Assembly (NCBI GenBank): GCA_020048935.1
Contig: JAIFLS010000070.1
Location: 1-9,561, forward strand
Source: a bacterium
Lineage (GTDB): Bacteria > Verrucomicrobiota > Kiritimatiellia > UBA8416
Direction: 5' to 3'
Length of the DNA stretch: 9,561 bases
Shown piece after piece: positions 6,757-9,561 of this stretch. The first letter of the stretch is position 1. Every line of letters starts with the position of its first letter. A program made the position numbers and the translations under genes. The notes under the pieces are model-generated. The model did not search any database and had not been told where the DNA came from. It worked only from the letters and a program-made list of their open reading frames with translations.

Positions 6757-6885
6757 GCAATTCTCATGATGGCCTCGGGCAGCCTGAAGGCTGAACTACG
6801 AACGCCATAATTCCGGGCATTTCGGTGTTCGTAGTTCAGGCTTTAGCCTGCTCTCTGCACGGGTTGAGGCCATCCTGAGAATTGC
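6757..6885. repeat. 129-bp nested palindrome between rho and tig
   Basis: The outer arms 6757-6776 and 6866-6885 are reverse complements at 19 of 20 positions. Inside them lies a second inverted repeat. CTGAACTACGAAC (6791-6803) is exactly complementary to 6827-6839, and the flanks 6779-6790 and 6840-6851 pair at 9 of 12 positions, leaving a loop of about 23 bp. The element starts 18 bp beyond the rho stop codon and ends about 30 bp before the tig -35 box. It has the form of a non-coding interspersed hairpin element (REP- or MITE-like). It could also end rho transcripts or insulate the two operons. No coding potential or transposase is associated. Confidence 0.85.
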
Positions 6886-6902
6886 AGTGCGAACGCGCCC
6901 GG

Positions 6903-8426
6903 CTACTCCTTCATGGAGAGCAGAAACTCGGCGTTGCTGCTGGTTTTGCGCAAGCGGTTGAGAATCATCTCCATCGCCTCGACCGGCGGCACGCCGTTGA
7001 TCGCGCGCCGCAGCGTCCAGACGCGGCTCAGCTCGTCCGGATGCATCAGCAGCTCCTCCTTGCGGGTTCCGCTCTTGTCGATATTGATCGCCGGGAAGAC
7101 CCGCTTGTCGCTGATCGCGCGGTCAAGGCACAGTTCCATGTTGCCGGTACCCTTGAACTCCTCGAAGATCACATCATCCATACGGCTACCGGTTTCCACC
7201 AGTGCCGTGGCGATGATCGTCAGGCTGCCGCCGTTCTCGATATTCCGGGCCGCGCCGAAGAAACGCTTCGGCTTGCTCAGCGCATTGGCATCGACACCGC
7301 CGCTGAGGATTTTTCCGCTATGTGGCTGCACCGTGTTGTAGGCGCGGGCCAGGCGGGTGATACTATCGAGCAGGATGACGACATCCTTGCCGAACTCGAC
7401 CATCCGCTTGGCCATCTCGATCACCAGCTCCGCCACCTGCACGTGCCGGGCAGGCTCCTCGTCGAAGGTCGAGCTCAGCACATGGGCCTTCGTGCTGCGG
7501 ATCATGTCCGTCACCTCCTCGGGGCGCTCATCAATCAGCAGGGTGATGAGATACGCCTCAGGGTGATTGGCCGAAATGCTGTTGGCGATCTGCTGCATCA
7601 GCACGGTTTTGCCGGTGCGCGGGGCGGCCACGATCAGGCCGCGCTGCCCCTTGCCGATCGGCGTGAAGATGTCCATCACGCGCATCGAGACGCCCTTTGG
7701 ATCGCCTTCGAGCTGCAGCCGCTGGTCCGGGAACAGCGGGGTCAGGTTCTCGAACGGGATCTTCGTGCGCGCATTCTCAGGCTCCTCGCCGTTGACCGCA
7801 TCCACACGGGCCAGCGCGAAGAAGCGTTCCTTATCCTTCGGTTCCCGGATCTGCCCCTTGATGTGGTAACCGGTACGCAAAGCCAGCCGGCGGATCTGCG
7901 CCGGCGAGACGTAGATATCCTCGGGGCAGGAAAGGTAGTTGTTGCAGGCGGAGCGCAGGAAGCCGAACCCGTCCGGCAGGATCTCAAGCACACCTTCGGT
8001 AAGCACGCTTCCATTGCACTGGGCATGCGCCTTCAGGATCTCGAAGATCAATTCCGACTTGCGCAACGCGCCAAGCTCGACCAGACCGAACCGGTCGGCC
8101 ATCTCCAGCAGTTCCGGAATCGGACTGGCGTGCAGCACATTCAGGTTCAACTGCTGCGTGATGCCGTCCGGCGGCGCCAGGGGCTCGCCACTCTCATCCA
8201 GGCGGACCAACGGCTCGCGCGGGCCGACGCCCTCGTGAACATCGGCGCCCATGGGTTTCTTGCCACGCCCGCGACCGCGGGGGCGTTTCTTCAGGTTGTT
8301 GATGTGCGCACCGCGCCCGGGAGCATGACTGCCGCCATTCGGAGCGCCGCTGTTCGGGACCCCACCATTCGGGCCAGACCCCTGGTTGTCCACCGGTACA
8401 TTTGCTTGATTGGTTGACTCTTCCAT
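6903..8426 (-). CDS. rho: Transcription termination factor Rho
   Basis: The hexameric RNA-dependent ATPase translocase that ends untranslated transcripts. It is 507 residues from the ATG at 8426, versus 419 in E. coli; the excess is an N-terminal extension. Residues 1-60 are Asn/Gly/Pro-rich and end in a basic stretch LKKRPRGRGRGKKP (45-58). A Rho_N helical region is at about 103-135, and the RNA-binding OND/cold-shock-like domain contains DGFGFLR (152-158). The RecA-like motor has Walker A APRTGKT (268-274), Walker B VVILLDS (349-355), the Q-loop region LSGGVDANALSKPKRFFGA (374-392), and SGTRKEELL at 452-460. The ATG overlaps the coaE stop (TGATG), so translation is probably coupled; a GTG one codon earlier is an alternative. 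Downstream lies the 129-bp palindrome. Confidence 0.97.
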   Translation of the reverse strand: MEESTNQANVPVDNQGSGPNGGVPNSGAPNGGSHAPGRGAHINNLKKRPRGRGRGKKPMGADVHEGVGPREPLVRLDESGEPLAPPDGITQQLNLNVLHASPIPELLEMADRFGLVELGALRKSELIFEILKAHAQCNGSVLTEGVLEILPDGFGFLRSACNNYLSCPEDIYVSPAQIRRLALRTGYHIKGQIREPKDKERFFALARVDAVNGEEPENARTKIPFENLTPLFPDQRLQLEGDPKGVSMRVMDIFTPIGKGQRGLIVAAPRTGKTVLMQQIANSISANHPEAYLITLLIDERPEEVTDMIRSTKAHVLSSTFDEEPARHVQVAELVIEMAKRMVEFGKDVVILLDSITRLARAYNTVQPHSGKILSGGVDANALSKPKRFFGAARNIENGGSLTIIATALVETGSRMDDVIFEEFKGTGNMELCLDRAISDKRVFPAINIDKSGTRKEELLMHPDELSRVWTLRRAINGVPPVEAMEMILNRLRKTSSNAEFLLSMKE

Positions 8427-9025
8427 CACGTGTTTCTCTCCTCTATACCCTTCAGTACCTGCCTGACCGATTCAGACAACTCGTCCGGACTACCGTCGTT
8501 CCAGATTGTGAAATCAGACTTTCTTACCTTCTCATCCAACGGCATTTGCGCATCCAGCCTCGCCCGGCATGCCGCCGCATCCAGACCGCGGGAACGCAGC
8601 CGTTCCATCTGGAGCGGCTCCCTGCACGCCACACACACCACGGCATCCCAGCCTTCCGCCATCCCCGCCTCGAACAACAACGGGATCACCGCTGCCGCCA
8701 TGCGGAACCCGGCTCGCTCCCGCTCATCAAGCCAACGCTGGATCTCTACGCGAACCGCCGGATGCAGCAGCACGTTCAATCGCCGTCGTTTTGTCTCATC
8801 ATTAAAAACAATATCACCCAGTATCCGACGATCAATCGTTCCGTCAGTCGCCAGGATGCCAGCCCCGAACGCATCCACGACGGCCCGGTAAGCACCCATT
8901 CCCGGCCTCATCAAGGCGTGCGCAACCGCATCCGCCTCGCAAACCGGCACACCGGTGGCCTCCATCATGGATGCCGCCAGACTCTTCCCGCAGGCAATGC
9001 CGCCTGTAACGGCAACACGAATCAT
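8426..9025 (-). CDS. coaE: Dephospho-CoA kinase
   Basis: Catalyses the last step of coenzyme A synthesis, ATP-dependent 3'-phosphorylation of the ribose of dephospho-CoA, in the cytoplasm. From the ATG at 9025 the protein has 199 residues, the family norm. It begins MIRVAVTGGIACGKS with the P-loop GGIACGKS at 8-15. It also has the catalytic-region EADAVAH (D32), the LHP motif at 87-89, PLLFE at 115-119, and the lid/adenine region QMERLRSRG at 139-147. The reading frame stays open upstream to a TTG at 9151, and an ATG at 9034 would add three residues. Sequence before 9025 does not resemble the family, so it is treated as untranslated leader. SD signals are weak for all candidates. Shares one base with the rho start and likely forms a coaE-rho operon. 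Confidence 0.94.
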   Translation of the reverse strand: MIRVAVTGGIACGKSLAASMMEATGVPVCEADAVAHALMRPGMGAYRAVVDAFGAGILATDGTIDRRILGDIVFNDETKRRRLNVLLHPAVRVEIQRWLDERERAGFRMAAAVIPLLFEAGMAEGWDAVVCVACREPLQMERLRSRGLDAAACRARLDAQMPLDEKVRKSDFTIWNDGSPDELSESVRQVLKGIEERNT

Positions 9026-9177
9026 GTTCACCATAAAATATTTGGATTGACTGGTAATTCCGACGGCTTTGATCAACCACCGTGCAAGGAAGACAAGCAA
9101 CGCATCCACCAGGTGGAGCGACAGCCTTTGGAACTGATTGTCAGGCAGCAAAAAGCAAAAACGCTTTCCAAAAGATT
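9026..9177 (-). promoter_or_regulatory. Long 5' leader of the coaE-rho transcript
   Basis: If the promoter at 9184-9212 is used, the mRNA carries about 150 nt before coaE. The leader contains GGAAAGC and GCTTTTT elements that can pair across a short T-rich loop (about 9151-9169), and a 13-bp perfect palindrome TCCACCAGGTGGA (9105-9117). The frame is open but begins with TTG and lacks homology. Rho is autoregulated through its leader in E. coli; whether that holds here is inference. Confidence 0.4.
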
Positions 9178-9183
9178 GACAGG

Positions 9184-9212
9184 ACTCTACCTGCTGCCCC
9201 TCGACTTGTCAA
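9184..9212 (-). promoter_or_regulatory. Strong candidate sigma70 promoter of coaE-rho
   Basis: On the minus strand a perfect TTGACA (9212-9207) is followed after exactly 17 nt by TAGAGT (9189-9184), which matches four of six consensus -10 bases including the key T, A and final T. It is the best promoter-like sequence in the window. Confidence 0.6.
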
Positions 9213-9230
9213 CCGTAATTCCATCATTTC

Positions 9231-9258
9231 TTGACTTCTGCCCTTGATCGCCTAATCT
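9231..9258 (+). promoter_or_regulatory. Possible promoter of aroC
   Basis: TTGACT (9231-9236) and TAATCT (9253-9258) have a 16-nt spacer and lie 55 nt upstream of the aroC ATG. It sits back to back with the coaE-rho promoter (gap of about 18 bp between the -35 boxes), so the two could influence each other. Confidence 0.35.
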
Positions 9259-9313
9259 AGCCATTCAAGCGCAGTCTAGCAACGATAACGGCAGTTCATC
9301 CGGGAGCATCATC

Positions 9314-9561
9314 ATGTCCAGCAGTTTTGGAACCTTGTTCAGGATCAGCACGTTCGGTGAGTCGCACTGCAAGGGGGTCGGCGTAGTCGTCGACGGCGTA
9401 CCGCCCGGCATGGAGCTGACCGAAGCGGACATCCAGCCGCAGCTTACCCGCCGCCGCCCGGGCCAGAGCGCCCTCGCCACCCCGCGCGACGAGGCCGACA
9501 CCGTCACCATACAGTCCGGCACCGAATTCAACCGCACCCTCGGCACCCCGATCTCGATGTT
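9314..9561 (+). CDS. aroC: Chorismate synthase, N-terminal part only
   Basis: The first 82 codons of a gene that runs off the right edge. Chorismate synthase performs the last step of the shikimate pathway, converting 5-enolpyruvylshikimate-3-phosphate to chorismate with reduced FMN as cofactor. The translation starts MSSSFGTLFRISTFGES and contains the family's first signature GESHCKGVGVVVDGVP (16-31). Then come DIQPQLTRRRPGQSALATPR (44-63), which includes the conserved RRRPGQS active-site segment, and EADTVTIQSG. The start is supported by GGGAG (9302-9306) 7 nt upstream and by alignment with the family start. It is divergent from coaE-rho; no functional link between them is implied. Confidence 0.96.
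   Translation, partial: MSSSFGTLFRISTFGESHCKGVGVVVDGVPPGMELTEADIQPQLTRRRPGQSALATPRDEADTVTIQSGTEFNRTLGTPISM

Noticed and set aside
6882..8417. Plus-strand open frame of 511 codons opposite rho
   Set aside because: It is the antisense shadow of rho in GC-rich DNA; its translation is Arg/His/Leu-rich with no recognisable domain, and the rho frame is unmistakable.
9151..9169. Intrinsic terminator/attenuator in the coaE leader
   Set aside because: The stem is only five Watson-Crick pairs plus two G-U pairs with a T-rich loop; too weak to annotate as a terminator, so it is only mentioned within the leader.

Overview
The window is a chromosomal stretch of moderately high-GC bacterial DNA made mostly of housekeeping genes, with a short accessory end on the left. 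Recognised genes, left to right, are: the start of a GH2 (LacZ-type) beta-galactosidase (minus, runs off the left edge); a FmdB-type zinc-ribbon protein (minus); a PPK2-family polyphosphate kinase (plus); a secreted YdjY-domain protein with ExbD/TolR-like segments (plus); clpX, clpP and tig (minus); rho and coaE (minus); and the start of aroC, chorismate synthase (plus, runs off the right edge). The secreted YdjY/ExbD-like protein, the dispersed-looking palindromes in intergenic DNA and the long low-complexity N-terminus of Rho suggest a Planctomycetota-Verrucomicrobiota-type bacterium, perhaps Kiritimatiellota or Verrucomicrobiota. That placement is inference; no rRNA or marker tree is available here.

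Left part (1-1107): two minus-strand genes separated by about 200 bp of AT-richer DNA that holds a repetitive TTGG/CCAA inverted repeat. The beta-galactosidase gene has an exact 83-bp tandem duplication over its first codons. Because 83 is not a multiple of three, the outer copy, which has the good Shine-Dalgarno (SD) sequence, encodes a 28-residue peptide. Its TGA overlaps the ATG of the real gene (TGATG). Translation of the enzyme therefore probably depends on reinitiation, or the gene is in a reversible reduced-expression state.

Middle (1108-3500): a PPK2 kinase and a secreted protein are co-directional. The secreted protein's proline-rich tail runs 74 nt into the 3' end of clpX on the opposite strand.

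Right part (3427-9313): tig-clpP-clpX forms the classical protein-quality-control operon: trigger factor folds nascent chains and ClpXP degrades proteins. A good promoter candidate precedes tig. Just upstream lies a 129-bp nested palindrome separating it from rho. coaE and rho are translationally coupled (TGATG) and follow a strong sigma70-like promoter (TTGACA, 17 nt, TAGAGT) with a leader of roughly 150 nt. aroC diverges from this promoter region.

No tRNA, rRNA, CRISPR array, transposase or phage gene was seen. No wholly new multi-gene system is evident. The observations most worth following are the duplicated start of the beta-galactosidase gene, the nested palindrome at 6757-6885, and the two-repeat ExbD-like architecture of the secreted protein.
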